Source: an uncultured Lachnospiraceae bacterium (GTDB lineage Bacteria; Bacillota; Clostridia; Lachnospirales; Lachnospiraceae). Taken from it: a DNA stretch of 49,364 bases. This document shows positions 18,101-26,313 of this stretch, in pieces (the stretch's first letter is position 1; each line of letters opens with the position of its first letter). Location of the stretch: assembly GCA_947589095.1 (NCBI GenBank), contig CANQBX010000023.1:1-49364 (forward strand), read 5' to 3'. Below the pieces are notes generated by a model that saw only the letters and a program-made list of their open reading frames with translations, was not told the DNA's origin and searched no databases. The position numbers and the translations under genes were made by a program.

Positions 18101-20131
18101 TTAATCCAGCTCCGAGAGTCCGGTATACAGCTCGTAATACCGCCCCTTCTGCGCCAGCAGATCGTCGTGGTCGCCCCGCTCGATGATCTCGCCCTTCTCC
18201 AGCACCATGATCGCGTTAGCGTTGCGGACCGTGGACAGCCTGTGGGCGATCACGAACGTGGTCCGGTCCTTCATCAGCCGGTCCATTCCGTGCTCGATGT
18301 GCCGCTCCGTCCTGGTATCGACCGAGCTGGTCGCCTCGTCCAGGATCAGGATCGGCGCCTTGGAAATCGCCGCGCGGGCAATGTTCAGAAGCTGCCGCTG
18401 CCCCTGGCTTAAGTTGGCGCCGTCGCCGGTCAGCTCCGTGTCATACCCCTTGGGCAGACGCATGATAAAGGAATGGGCCGACGCCGTCTTCGCCGCCTGG
18501 ACCACTTCCTCGTCTGTGGCGTCCAGCCGTCCGTAGCGGATATTCTCCCGAACGGTTCCCGTAAACAGGTGGGTGTCCTGCAGAACCATGGCGATATTTT
18601 CCCGCAGGTTATCCATTTTCAGGTGCTTGATATCCACGCCGTCGATCGTGATGGTTCCCGACTGGATATCGTAGAACCGGTTGATCAGATTGGTGATCGT
18701 GGTCTTGCCGGCGCCGGTGGAACCGACGAACGCGATCTTCTGCCCCGGCTTCGCGTAAAGGCTGATGTCCTTAAGGATCGTCTTATCCGGGTTGTAGCCG
18801 AAATACACATGATCCAGGATCACATGCCCCTGCATGGGCGCCAGCGCCACGGCGTCCGCGTCGTCCGCGGGCTCCGGCTTCTCGTCCATCACCGCGAAGA
18901 CCCGCTCCGCGCCGGCCAGGGCCGAGAACACCTGGCTCACCTGCTGGGAGATCTCATTGACCGGGCGGGAGAACTGCCGGGAGTAGTTAAGGAACACCGT
19001 CAGTCCGCCGATGTCAAAGCCCCGCAGCACGCAGAGCACGCCGCCGATGGCCGCCGTCAGGGAGTAATTCACCTGGCTTAAGCAGTTCATGACCGGGCCC
19101 ATCAGGCCGCCGAAGAACTGAGCCTTGATCTGATTTTCCCGCAGGTCGTCGTTTAAGATATTGAACTCTTCCTTCGCCACATCCTCGTGACAGAAGACCT
19201 TCACTACTTTCTGGCCGCTGACCGTCTCCTCCACGTAGCCGTTGACCGCGCCCAGGGACTCCTGCAGCGATTTGAAATACTTTCGGCTCCGCATGGCCAC
19301 CGCGCCGCCGGCTTTCAGCATCAGCGGCATCATCAGAAGCGTCACCAGCGTCAGCCAGATATTAGTGTAGATCATGAGCGCCAGGGTGCCGATGATGCTT
19401 AGCGCGCCGGAGAACAGCTGCACCAGCGTGTTGGAAAGCATCTGGCCCAGCACATCCACGTCGTTGGTGAAACGGCTCATCAGGTCACCGTTGTTGTTAT
19501 TGTCGTAGAAACGCACCGGCAGCTCCTGCATTTTCGTAAACAGGTCGTCGCGGATCCGCTGCAGGGCGTTCTGGGCGATGTTTAACATGGTCCTGGCCTG
19601 CAGGTAGTTGGCCGCGACTCCCGCCAGATAGATGGCCGCCATCACAAGCAGGGACCTAAACAGTCCGGCCGCGTCGCCGCGGCTGCCGTCAAGGGGCGCG
19701 ATGTAGGTGTTGATGATCGGGCGGAGCATATAGGAGCCCGCCAGGTTGGTGACGGTGCTGACCAGCACGCAGGCAAAGGCGATCAGCATCTTGGGCTTAT
19801 CCTCGTCCAGATAGCCGAAGATCCGGCGGATGGTCTTGCCGCTGTCCTTCATGGCTCCCTTCGCGATCGGCTGCTGGGCCGCGTTCCTGCCGCGCCGTCC
19901 GGGGCCGCCGGGACCGGGGCCGCGCATACCGCCGCCGGCCGAGGAAGCGTATTTGCTGTAGCGTCTCTTCAGGCTGGCGACGCGGGCAGCCTTGTCGGCA
20001 GTTTTGTTGGCAACGGATGCGGTTTGCATTCCGGCACCGGCTGCGGCTCCGGCAGTATTCGTTCCGGCAGCTGACAATGTGTTTGCCGCCGTATTTGTAT
20101 TTTCAGAATTCATGTTCCTGCTGCTCATCAC
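18101..20131 (-). CDS. ABC exporter half-transporter, catalytic-site subunit
   Basis: This is a fused membrane plus ATPase half-transporter (type IV ABC exporter), the second subunit of a heterodimer. The ATPase domain has Walker A GSTGAGKTT (about 472), signature LSQGQRQLL (about 574) and an intact Walker B LILDEATSSVD (about 597) with a normal switch His (IAHRLS). The LSQGQ in place of LSGGQ is typical of the TM288/BmrD side. The first 105 residues form a low-complexity Ala/Thr/Asn then Gly/Pro/Arg tail (SSAGGGMRGPGPGGPGRRG) not found in most homologues. Start is GTG at 20131 or ATG at 20128; both overlap the preceding stop, implying translational coupling. Confidence 0.93.
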   Translation of the reverse strand: MMSSRNMNSENTNTAANTLSAAGTNTAGAAAGAGMQTASVANKTADKAARVASLKRRYSKYASSAGGGMRGPGPGGPGRRGRNAAQQPIAKGAMKDSGKTIRRIFGYLDEDKPKMLIAFACVLVSTVTNLAGSYMLRPIINTYIAPLDGSRGDAAGLFRSLLVMAAIYLAGVAANYLQARTMLNIAQNALQRIRDDLFTKMQELPVRFYDNNNNGDLMSRFTNDVDVLGQMLSNTLVQLFSGALSIIGTLALMIYTNIWLTLVTLLMMPLMLKAGGAVAMRSRKYFKSLQESLGAVNGYVEETVSGQKVVKVFCHEDVAKEEFNILNDDLRENQIKAQFFGGLMGPVMNCLSQVNYSLTAAIGGVLCVLRGFDIGGLTVFLNYSRQFSRPVNEISQQVSQVFSALAGAERVFAVMDEKPEPADDADAVALAPMQGHVILDHVYFGYNPDKTILKDISLYAKPGQKIAFVGSTGAGKTTITNLINRFYDIQSGTITIDGVDIKHLKMDNLRENIAMVLQDTHLFTGTVRENIRYGRLDATDEEVVQAAKTASAHSFIMRLPKGYDTELTGDGANLSQGQRQLLNIARAAISKAPILILDEATSSVDTRTERHIEHGMDRLMKDRTTFVIAHRLSTVRNANAIMVLEKGEIIERGDHDDLLAQKGRYYELYTGLSELD

Positions 20132-21873
20132 GCGCTCACCTGCCTTTCCTTCTCCTGATCTCTCTGGGAGTAATAGATTTCCTGGTAAGCCTCGCAGGTC
20201 TTGATCAGCTCGTCGTGGGTGCCCATGCCGATGATCTGTCCGTCGTCCATCACCAGGATCTTATCGGCGCCCTCCACGGAGCCGATGCGCTGGGCGATGA
20301 TGATCTTCGTCGTGTCCTTCAGCGACGTGCGGAACGCTTCCCGGATCTTCGCCTCGGTGGCCGTATCCACGGCGCTGGTGCTGTCGTCCAGGATCAGGAT
20401 CTTCGGCCGTTTCAGAAGCGCTCTGGCGATGCAGAGACGCTGCTTCTGGCCTCCGGATACATTGGTGCCGCCCTGTTCGATCTCCGTCTGATAGCCGTTC
20501 GCAAAGCCCATGACGAATTCGTCCGCCTGGGCGCTCTCCGCCATCTGCCGGATCTCCTCCATGGACGCGGTCTCATCGCCCCAGCGCAGGTTCTCTTCCA
20601 CGGTGCCGGAGAACAGCTCGTTCTTCTGCAGCACCATAGCCACGCCGTTGCGCAGATTTCTCAGGGAGTACTCCCGCACATCCACGCCGTCCACCAGCAC
20701 CTGGCCTTCGGTGGCGTCGTAAAGCCTGGGGATCATCTGTACCAATGTGGTCTTGCCGCTGCCGGTGGTTCCGATGATGCCGATGATCTGGCCCGGCTCC
20801 GCCGTGAAGCTGATGTGCTCCAGAACCTTCTCACTGGCGTCGGAGCTGTAGCTGAAGCTGACGTCCTTAAATTCCACGCGGCCCTTCGCCACCTGCAGAT
20901 CCTTCCTGGAAGCGGCGTCGTCGGTCAGGTCGATCTTCGCGTCCAGAACCTCATTGACACGCTTCACGGACGCCATGGCGCGGGCGCCGTTTAAGAAGAT
21001 CATGGAAAGCATCATCAGGGACGACAGAATCTGTACGATATAGGTGGTAAACGCGGTCAGGTCTCCGACTGCCATGCTGCCCGCGATGATCTGGTTGCCG
21101 CCGAACCACACGACCAGGATCGTCGTAATGTTCATGGCCAGCATCATGACCGGCATCGTCGTGATAACGATGTTCATGGCCTTTAAGCTGTGCTGCTTCA
21201 AATCCAGGTTCATGTCGTAGAACCGTTTATTTTCAAAATCCTCGCGCACGAAGGACTTGATCACGCGCACATTGGTCAGCGCCTCCTGGATCCCGGAGTT
21301 GAGGCGGTCGATCTTCTGCTGCATGACGCCGAACAGCGGGTAGGCCTTGACCATCAGGAAAGCAATCGCGCCTGCCAGCAGCGGGATCACGATCAGCACG
21401 ATCACCGCCAGGCTGGCGTTCATCGAAAGGGCCATGATCAGCGCGCCCACGAACATGCCGGGCGACCGGAAAGCCATCCGCAGGCACATCATGACCACCA
21501 TCTGGATCTGGGTCAGGTCGTTGGTCAGCCTGGTCACCAGGGAGCCGGTGCTGAACTGGTCGATATTATTGAAGGAAAATTCCTGCACCTTGGCAAACAG
21601 GTCCCGGCGCAGGTCGGCGGTAAAGCAGGTGGACGCCTTGGTCGAGAAATAGGCGCCGCCCACGCCGCCGATGATCATGACGCAGGCCATCAGGATCATC
21701 ACGAAACCGATCTCAATGATATAGGCCACGTCGTGGTTGGCGACGCCGTTGTTGATGATCAGGGACATGAGCTTGGGCAGAGCGATCTCGCCCACCACCT
21801 CCGAGAGCATCAGTACCGGCGACAGAATGAACGCCGCCAGGTACGGCATGATATACTTCTTGTAGCGTTTCAA
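20128..21873 (-). CDS. ABC exporter half-transporter, degenerate-site subunit
   Basis: This is the partner half-transporter (581 aa). About six membrane helices precede an ATPase domain with Walker A GTTGSGKTT (about 373) and signature VSGGQKQRL (about 476). Walker B is ILDDSTSAVD, where the catalytic Glu is Asp, and the switch region is IIAQRIGSV, where the usual His is Gln. These two changes are the hallmark of the degenerate ATPase site in heterodimeric exporters such as TM287/288 and BmrCD. The start is TTG at 21873 after GAGG; the next Met, at residue 9, is less well placed. It lies directly downstream of a MarR regulator, which suggests inducible drug or metabolite export. Confidence 0.93.
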   Translation of the reverse strand: MKRYKKYIMPYLAAFILSPVLMLSEVVGEIALPKLMSLIINNGVANHDVAYIIEIGFVMILMACVMIIGGVGGAYFSTKASTCFTADLRRDLFAKVQEFSFNNIDQFSTGSLVTRLTNDLTQIQMVVMMCLRMAFRSPGMFVGALIMALSMNASLAVIVLIVIPLLAGAIAFLMVKAYPLFGVMQQKIDRLNSGIQEALTNVRVIKSFVREDFENKRFYDMNLDLKQHSLKAMNIVITTMPVMMLAMNITTILVVWFGGNQIIAGSMAVGDLTAFTTYIVQILSSLMMLSMIFLNGARAMASVKRVNEVLDAKIDLTDDAASRKDLQVAKGRVEFKDVSFSYSSDASEKVLEHISFTAEPGQIIGIIGTTGSGKTTLVQMIPRLYDATEGQVLVDGVDVREYSLRNLRNGVAMVLQKNELFSGTVEENLRWGDETASMEEIRQMAESAQADEFVMGFANGYQTEIEQGGTNVSGGQKQRLCIARALLKRPKILILDDSTSAVDTATEAKIREAFRTSLKDTTKIIIAQRIGSVEGADKILVMDDGQIIGMGTHDELIKTCEAYQEIYYSQRDQEKERQVSA

Positions 21874-21952
21874 TGGGAAATGTCCTCACTTTCTATGTTT
21901 GTCGCCGCGCGCATACGCGCGGAAATGCTTCTTACGGCCGCGATACAAAGGC

Positions 21953-22462
21953 TTACGGCTTCCCGGCGTCAAAATTGCCTTTTTCACGCCCGCCGGAGCC
22001 TTCGCCCAGCTCCAGCCGCACCAGATTCTCCATGATCCGGTCAAAATAGCCGCCCATGGCCGAAAATTCCTCTTCCGTAAAGCCCGAAAACATGGCCTTC
22101 TCCACTTCCGAGAAGATCCTCCGGCTGTCCTTTACGACCTGCTGGCCCTTCTCCGTCACCGTGATCTGGTTGAACCGGTTGTCCCGCTCGTCCACCGCGC
22201 GGCTGATGTAGCCGCCCTTCTCCAGTTTCTTCAGCGTCACGGCGATGGTCGCCGATGTGACGTCGTTCATCTGCGCCAGATCCTTCTGGGAAATATTCGG
22301 ATGATCGTGGATGCACATCAGCACCCGGTGCTGGCTCCGGTATACGCCCGTGGAATTCAGCCGTTTCTCCAGAACGCACCGGTGCTTGCGGGCGATCCGC
22401 ATGTACTGGTTCAGAAGCCTGCCCTCCGGCGTATCGTGCCGCGGCTTCCTGCAATTACTCAA
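21953..22462 (-). CDS. MarR-family transcriptional regulator
   Basis: This is a 169-aa winged-helix regulator. The recognition region reads HPNISQKDLAQMNDVTSATIAVTLKKLEKGGYI, followed by the wing RAVDERDNRFNQITVTEKGQ, both classic MarR. It probably represses the exporter operon it heads and is relieved by a ligand (family knowledge; the ligand is unknown). The start is a TTG at 22462, supported by GGAGG seven bases upstream. It is 79 bases before the first exporter gene, so the three form one operon. Confidence 0.9.
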   Translation of the reverse strand: MSNCRKPRHDTPEGRLLNQYMRIARKHRCVLEKRLNSTGVYRSQHRVLMCIHDHPNISQKDLAQMNDVTSATIAVTLKKLEKGGYISRAVDERDNRFNQITVTEKGQQVVKDSRRIFSEVEKAMFSGFTEEEFSAMGGYFDRIMENLVRLELGEGSGGREKGNFDAGKP

Positions 22463-22586
22463 GATCTCACCTCCGTATTCCGCCGCCGGACAGATGGCCT
22501 TGCGGCCGCGCGAAGAAATACTTTCTCCCGGAAAGCATTTGCCGCAGCCGCGCGCAGGTCCGGCGTAATTAGATGGCTGATAGTTA

Positions 22587-22596
22587 GTTAATTAAC
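22587..22596. promoter_or_regulatory. Possible MarR operator
   Basis: A perfect 10-bp palindrome GTTAATTAAC lies about 125 bases upstream of the marR-type gene, in an AT-rich island (22568-22645) within GC-rich DNA. A CTGACA-like -35 with a poor -10 overlaps it on the minus strand. The assignment rests on position and symmetry only. Confidence 0.35.
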
Positions 22597-22649
22597 CGTT
22601 TGTCAGTATACTATCCCGATTTTGGAAATGCAAGGACTTTATAGAAATT

Positions 22650-23189
22650 TTATGACTTCCCGAATCGCTGCTTACGCTTCTCCATACCGTCCGCCAGCAC
22701 CTTCTCCAGCGCCAGTACGAATTTCTCCAGGCCTGCCTTCTCTTCCTCCTTAAACCGGCCGTATAACGGGCTGTCGATGTCCAGAACGCCGTACAGAGAG
22801 CCGTTTCTGCGGATCGGGACCACGATCTCCGAATTCGACGCGCCGTCGCAGGCGATATGTCCCGGAAACTGATGTACATCCTCCACAACCAGCGTCTCGT
22901 CCCGCTGCGCGGCCGTCCCGCAGACGCCCTTCCCGACGGCGATGCGCGTACAGGCCGTCTTCCCCTGGAACGGCCCCAGGCGGAGTTCGCCCCCCTGATA
23001 CAGATAGAAACCGGCCCAGTTCAGATCCGAAAGCGTCTGATACAGAAGAGCCGAGGCGTTGGCCAGATTGCTGATCTCGCTCTCCACGCCCTCCGCCAGA
23101 GCCTGCATCTGCGCCGCCAGAAGCTCATAATCCACGGCGTCCGCAGACGGCTCCGCCGTATTCTTCGAGTTTTTTCCGTAATATACCAT
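22650..23189 (-). CDS. Free methionine-(R)-sulfoxide reductase (GAF domain)
   Basis: This GAF-fold enzyme reduces free Met-R-sulfoxide, defending against oxidation. The three cysteines expected from the E. coli enzyme are present with the same spacing: Cys80 (KTACTRI), Cys90 (GKGVCGTAA) and Cys114 (HIACDGASNSEIVVP). Other family marks are LNWAGFYLY and GVLDIDSP. It is 180 aa from the ATG at 23189, which has GGAGG five bases upstream; longer starts lack a good site. It appears monocistronic, between the MarR operon and a spore protein gene. The oxidant-defence role is family knowledge. Confidence 0.88.
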   Translation of the reverse strand: MVYYGKNSKNTAEPSADAVDYELLAAQMQALAEGVESEISNLANASALLYQTLSDLNWAGFYLYQGGELRLGPFQGKTACTRIAVGKGVCGTAAQRDETLVVEDVHQFPGHIACDGASNSEIVVPIRRNGSLYGVLDIDSPLYGRFKEEEKAGLEKFVLALEKVLADGMEKRKQRFGKS

Positions 23190-23317
23190 AATTGCCTCCA
23201 TTCCGCCGCCGTCCGCGCGGATACGCGCGCCAGCGGCGGGCTTACCCGCTCTTTTATACAATCAGTGCTATTATAGCGCCGGCGCCCCGGCTTGTCACGC
23301 GGAAATTGTCCGTACAG

Positions 23318-23341
23318 AAAAAGCCGCGATCCACGCGCGGC
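23318..23341 (-). terminator. Terminator of the SASP gene
   Basis: On the minus strand the stem GCCGCG...CGCGGC (7-base loop, 23323-23341) is followed by TTTTT. It lies about 65 bases downstream of the spore protein stop and upstream of the sulfoxide reductase gene, isolating the two units. Confidence 0.7.
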
Positions 23342-23407
23342 CCCTTCTGCTTATACCGTTCTTACGCGTCCTGCCGCATCCTCGCGGCGGTCTTCCGCGT
23401 TTTTGTT

Positions 23408-23650
23408 CTAATTGCCCTGCGCCTCTTCCGCCTCCGGATCCGGTCCTTTAAGCGCCTCTCTCTTCAGTTCCCTCTTCCGCTTGGTCATCAGGCCGCCGAT
23501 GCGGCCGCTCTCCTTGGCCGTCAGGCTGCGCCAGCCGCTCGCGATCACCTTATCGCTTAAGCCCAGCTCCGTTGCGATCTCAAATTTCAGAAGCTCCTCC
23601 GGCTTTAGATTCTTCGGGTCGAACGGCTCGTCCTTTTTCCTTTTCGACAT
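23408..23650 (-). CDS. Small acid-soluble spore protein, alpha/beta type
   Basis: SASPs coat and protect DNA in the dormant spore and are degraded by the GPR protease at germination. The GPR cleavage motif is recognisable as FEIATELGL (residues 24-32). The second conserved motif is SLTAKESGRIGGLMTKR. The N-terminus is Lys-rich (MSKRKKDEPFDP), and a charged tail follows the second motif. It is 80 aa from the ATG at 23650. An upstream in-frame ATG at 23662 would add four residues but sits only one base from GGAG, too close to use. A sigma-G-like promoter lies upstream. This is direct evidence for sporulation. Confidence 0.85.
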   Translation of the reverse strand: MSKRKKDEPFDPKNLKPEELLKFEIATELGLSDKVIASGWRSLTAKESGRIGGLMTKRKRELKREALKGPDPEAEEAQGN

Positions 23651-23684
23651 AGCAACAGGCATACTCCTTTCTCAAATCTGCTTA

Positions 23685-23713
23685 GAGTATGCCCGTTTTA
23701 TAAAGGCCTATGC
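23685..23713 (-). promoter_or_regulatory. Sigma-G/F-like forespore promoter of the SASP gene
   Basis: On the minus strand GCATA (23709-23713), a 17-base spacer and CATACTC (23685-23691) match the sigma-G consensus GHATR-N17/18-CATNHTA at all but one base. It sits about 35 bases before the start codon, as expected for forespore expression. Confidence 0.7.
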
Positions 23714-23769
23714 AGCGCCGGCAAAGATCGCCGTACCGGAGCCTTTCCCGGCGCCTGTCCCCGATCCTC

Positions 23770-23970
23770 TCAGAAATTCGGATCCTGCGGGATAATGATG
23801 GCGGCAATGATATACGCGACGATTCCGGGCGCGATGCCGAACAGCGTCACGACCGCCCACACCAGCCGCACGATCGTCGGATCCACCGCGAAATACTCCG
23901 CGAGTCCTCCGCATACGCCGCAGACCATCCGATTTCGGTTCGAACGGTATAACCTTTTCCCGTTTTCCAT
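23770..23970 (-). CDS. PspC-domain membrane protein
   Basis: This 66-aa protein is essentially one PspC domain: KRLYRSNRNRMVCGVCGGLAEYFAVDPTIVRLVW, followed by a hydrophobic segment (VTLFGIAPGIVAYIIAAIII) ending in PQDPNF. In proteobacteria PspC is part of the phage-shock envelope stress system; in Firmicutes short versions accompany HAAS/DUF4097 genes. The start at 23970 was chosen for GGAGG six bases upstream. It is last in the PadR-HAAS-DUF4097-PspC operon, 44 bases after DUF4097. Confidence 0.85.
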   Translation of the reverse strand: MENGKRLYRSNRNRMVCGVCGGLAEYFAVDPTIVRLVWAVVTLFGIAPGIVAYIIAAIIIPQDPNF

Positions 23971-24014
23971 AATGACCCTCCTCTCCGGCCAACCCGGCCG
24001 TCTTCTTCCTTCCA

Positions 24015-24953
24015 TTACCGGAAATACATCTCCACGCTGCCCATATCGCACTTAAGGCCGGCTGTCTTTCCTGCGCCGTCGTGCCGGATCGTCCGTTTCT
24101 CCTCCACGCCTTTTTCCGTCTCCAAAAGGCCCTCGACCACGATACTGCCTATGGATCTCTCTATCTTATAATTGAAATCCTCCGCCGCGCCGTCAATGGT
24201 AAAAACGATGCTTCCCATCTCGCAGTCCGCCTCAACGGAATCCTCCGCCGCGCCGGTATAGGTCACGCTTCCCATGGCGCTCTCGGCCTCCAGCGTACCG
24301 ACGGAACCGTCCAGGATCTCGATGTTTCCCACAGCCGCATCCAGCTTCAGCTTCTCCGCCGTCACGCTGCCTACCGTAACGGAAGCGGCGTCGGAGGAAA
24401 TATCCAGTTCATCCGCCGCGAGACGGTCCGCGTCGATACTGGCGGCAGACGCCTCAAGCTCTGCCTTGCGGAAGGAGCAGCCCTTCGGTATCGTGATCGA
24501 AACCGCCTCTCCCTCCGGAAGATTGACGATCCCTTTCCCGTTCTCAAACGTCAGCTTCAGGCTGTCGCCGGAAAGTTCATCGCTCAGAACGATCCTGTCC
24601 GAGGTACGCTCCACCCGGATCGGACCGTCCGTCTGTCCCTCCCGGATCACAATGCGCGAGGGCGCTGCGACGATCTTAAATTCGCGGATACCGCCGGACG
24701 GATATACGCTGACCAGAAGATCCCCGTCCCTCTCTTCATACGGGCCGTCCTCCCGGTTCGCCGCTTTGCGGAACAGATCGCTCCCGGCAATCCGCCCGGC
24801 AAGGCTCTTCATCCATCCGCCATACGCGAGGCGGTTTCCTGTTCCGGAGCCGGGAAGCGTTCCGCCCATGGCCGCCGCGCATCCGCACATCAGAAGGCCC
24901 GCCGCAAGACAGACCGCCGCGGCGATCAGTACATTTTTGATAAAACGGTTCAC
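24015..24953 (-). CDS. DUF4097 beta-strand repeat protein, membrane anchored
   Basis: This 312-aa protein starts with one hydrophobic segment (FIKNVLIAAAVCLAAGLLMC) that may be a lipoprotein signal (LMCGC) or an anchor. The rest is a DUF4097-type right-handed beta repeat. It is visible as recurrent short strands such as ASAASIDADRLAAD, SDAASVTVGSVTAEKL and DAAVGNIEILDGSVGTL, with GS(I/V) turns. The family is annotated as a putative adhesin, but in PadR operons it more likely works at the membrane surface; the function is unknown. The start is GTG at 24953 behind AGGAGG, with GTGA overlap to the HAAS gene stop, so the two are translationally coupled. Confidence 0.8.
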   Translation of the reverse strand: MNRFIKNVLIAAAVCLAAGLLMCGCAAAMGGTLPGSGTGNRLAYGGWMKSLAGRIAGSDLFRKAANREDGPYEERDGDLLVSVYPSGGIREFKIVAAPSRIVIREGQTDGPIRVERTSDRIVLSDELSGDSLKLTFENGKGIVNLPEGEAVSITIPKGCSFRKAELEASAASIDADRLAADELDISSDAASVTVGSVTAEKLKLDAAVGNIEILDGSVGTLEAESAMGSVTYTGAAEDSVEADCEMGSIVFTIDGAAEDFNYKIERSIGSIVVEGLLETEKGVEEKRTIRHDGAGKTAGLKCDMGSVEMYFR

Positions 24954-25858
24954 GCTGTCCGCCTCCTTCCGTGCAGCATTCCGCTGACCCCGTCGAGCGC
25001 GCCCCTAAACAGCCAGGGCATCAGCTTACCGTAAACCAGTACCGAAAGCGCAACTCCCACAAGACCCAGAGCCAGCAGCACCAGTCCGGCTCCCGCGCAC
25101 ATGACTCCGCTCACCGGGTCGGAAAAAGCCGCGGCGATCCCCGCCGCTGTCACAGCAGCGCCGGCCGCCAGGAATACAATCGTCAGGATCGCGGTCAGCA
25201 GGAAGAAGACAAGCAGCACCGCCAGTACCCCCACCACGATTCCGAACGCGCCGCCGGCCAGTCCCAGAAGCGCCGGCAGAACCGCTATGGCGACAGCCGC
25301 CGCCAGAATGATCCAGAGTACCTTCGTAGCTGTATTGGCGCCGGGCCTGCCTGCATTCCCGCCGTTGCCGCCATTGCCGCCTGCGGCGACGCCTGAATCG
25401 CCGGCAGCACCGCCTGAACCGCCTGCGCTGCCGCCAGTACCGCCTGCAACGCCTGCGAAGCCGCCAGTACCGCCTCCGCTGCCTGCGAAGCCGCCGGTAC
25501 CGCCGCTGTCTACGCCGCTCGCGCCCTCCCGGTTTCCGTAATCAAAAGTTCCCGCTCCGCCCGGCTGCCGCTCCGCTTCTTCCTCGCGTCTCGCCAGCAT
25601 GCAGTTGGGATCCCGGAACCTTTCGTCCGCGTATCCGGTATCCGTCAGCTCCCCGCCGCTCTTAAAGCCGCCCTGCAGCTCCGACCGGATGATGGAGGCG
25701 ATCCGCTCCGGACTTCCGAACTCCCGCACGGCCTCCTCCGCCGCGTCGCCTGCCTCTTCCAGATAACCGCGGTAATAATCCAGCGCGTCCTCCGTCTCCT
25801 CCTCCGGAAGATCCGAGAGCAGATATTCCAACCGGTCTAAAAATTCCTCTTTGCTCAT
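24950..25858 (-). CDS. HAAS/DUF1700-domain membrane protein with Gly-rich linker
   Basis: The first 60 residues are a HAAS (DUF1700) helical domain: MSKEEFLDRLEYLLSDLPEEE, then DALDYYRGYLEEAG and EFGSPERIASIIRSEL. A central linker of about 75 residues is built from repeated GGTGGFAG, GGSAGGSGG and GGNGGN blocks. Three or more hydrophobic helices follow (for example LWIILAAAVAIAVLPALLGL), then a short basic tail. HAAS domains are thought to couple to PadR-type regulators. It starts at 25858 behind GGAGG, overlapping the padR stop by four bases (ATGA). The 302-aa length is long for the family because of the linker. Confidence 0.82.
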   Translation of the reverse strand: MSKEEFLDRLEYLLSDLPEEETEDALDYYRGYLEEAGDAAEEAVREFGSPERIASIIRSELQGGFKSGGELTDTGYADERFRDPNCMLARREEEAERQPGGAGTFDYGNREGASGVDSGGTGGFAGSGGGTGGFAGVAGGTGGSAGGSGGAAGDSGVAAGGNGGNGGNAGRPGANTATKVLWIILAAAVAIAVLPALLGLAGGAFGIVVGVLAVLLVFFLLTAILTIVFLAAGAAVTAAGIAAAFSDPVSGVMCAGAGLVLLALGLVGVALSVLVYGKLMPWLFRGALDGVSGMLHGRRRTA

Positions 25859-26175
25859 ATCCGCGCCTCCTCGAATATTCTGGTGATCCTGCCGGAATAG
25901 CCGGTCCACTCGCTCTTATACAGATTCAGCTGGACCCGCCCCTTCTCCGTAATCCGGTAATACCTGCGGTTACGGCCGTCAATTGCCATGTCGTAGGTCT
26001 CAAGACACGCATCCTTCTGCAGCCTGCGGAGCACCGGATACAGGGTGGATTCCGACACCCCGATGACTTCCCGTACATCCTGGGTGATCTTATATCCGTA
26101 GGTGCCTGCCGCGTCCCTGGAGACCACCGCCAGAACGATCGCGTCCAGAAGCGCCGTTCCCGTATTAAACACCAT
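25855..26175 (-). CDS. PadR-family transcriptional regulator
   Basis: This is a compact winged-helix regulator of 106 aa. The PadR pattern is clear: LLDAIVLAVVSRDAAGTYGYKI, then IGVSESTLYPVLRRLQKDACLE and the wing GRNRRYYRITEKGR. It probably represses its own operon by binding the palindromes over its promoter; the signal may come through the HAAS protein encoded next (inference). The ATG at 26175 follows AAGGAG at ten bases. It is the first gene of a four-gene operon with two 4-base overlaps. Confidence 0.92.
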   Translation of the reverse strand: MVFNTGTALLDAIVLAVVSRDAAGTYGYKITQDVREVIGVSESTLYPVLRRLQKDACLETYDMAIDGRNRRYYRITEKGRVQLNLYKSEWTGYSGRITRIFEEARI

Positions 26176-26250
26176 ACCGCTTCAGCTCCTTACTACGTTT
26201 CCCTCTTTCGCAGATTCTATACGACCGCAGCACATTGCTCTGTCAATCTG

Positions 26251-26285
26251 TATAATATTATACGCTATATAATATTATATGTCAA
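26251..26285 (-). promoter_or_regulatory. padR operon promoter with twin palindromic operators
   Basis: On the minus strand a perfect sigma-A promoter is present: TTGACA (26280-26285), 17-base spacer, TATAAT (26257-26262). Two perfect palindromes overlap it: ATATAATATTATAT (26267-26280) between the boxes and TATAATATTATA (26251-26262) over the -10. Their centres are 17 bp apart. This layout strongly suggests repression by a dimeric regulator, most likely the PadR protein encoded downstream. Confidence 0.8.
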
Positions 26286-26313
26286 TATATAATCTTGCGT
26301 TTTCCGTGAAACC

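Noticed and set aside
23936-23946. GGTTCGAAC resembling a tRNA T-loop
   Set aside because: It lies inside the PspC coding sequence, and no acceptor, D or anticodon stems can be found around it.
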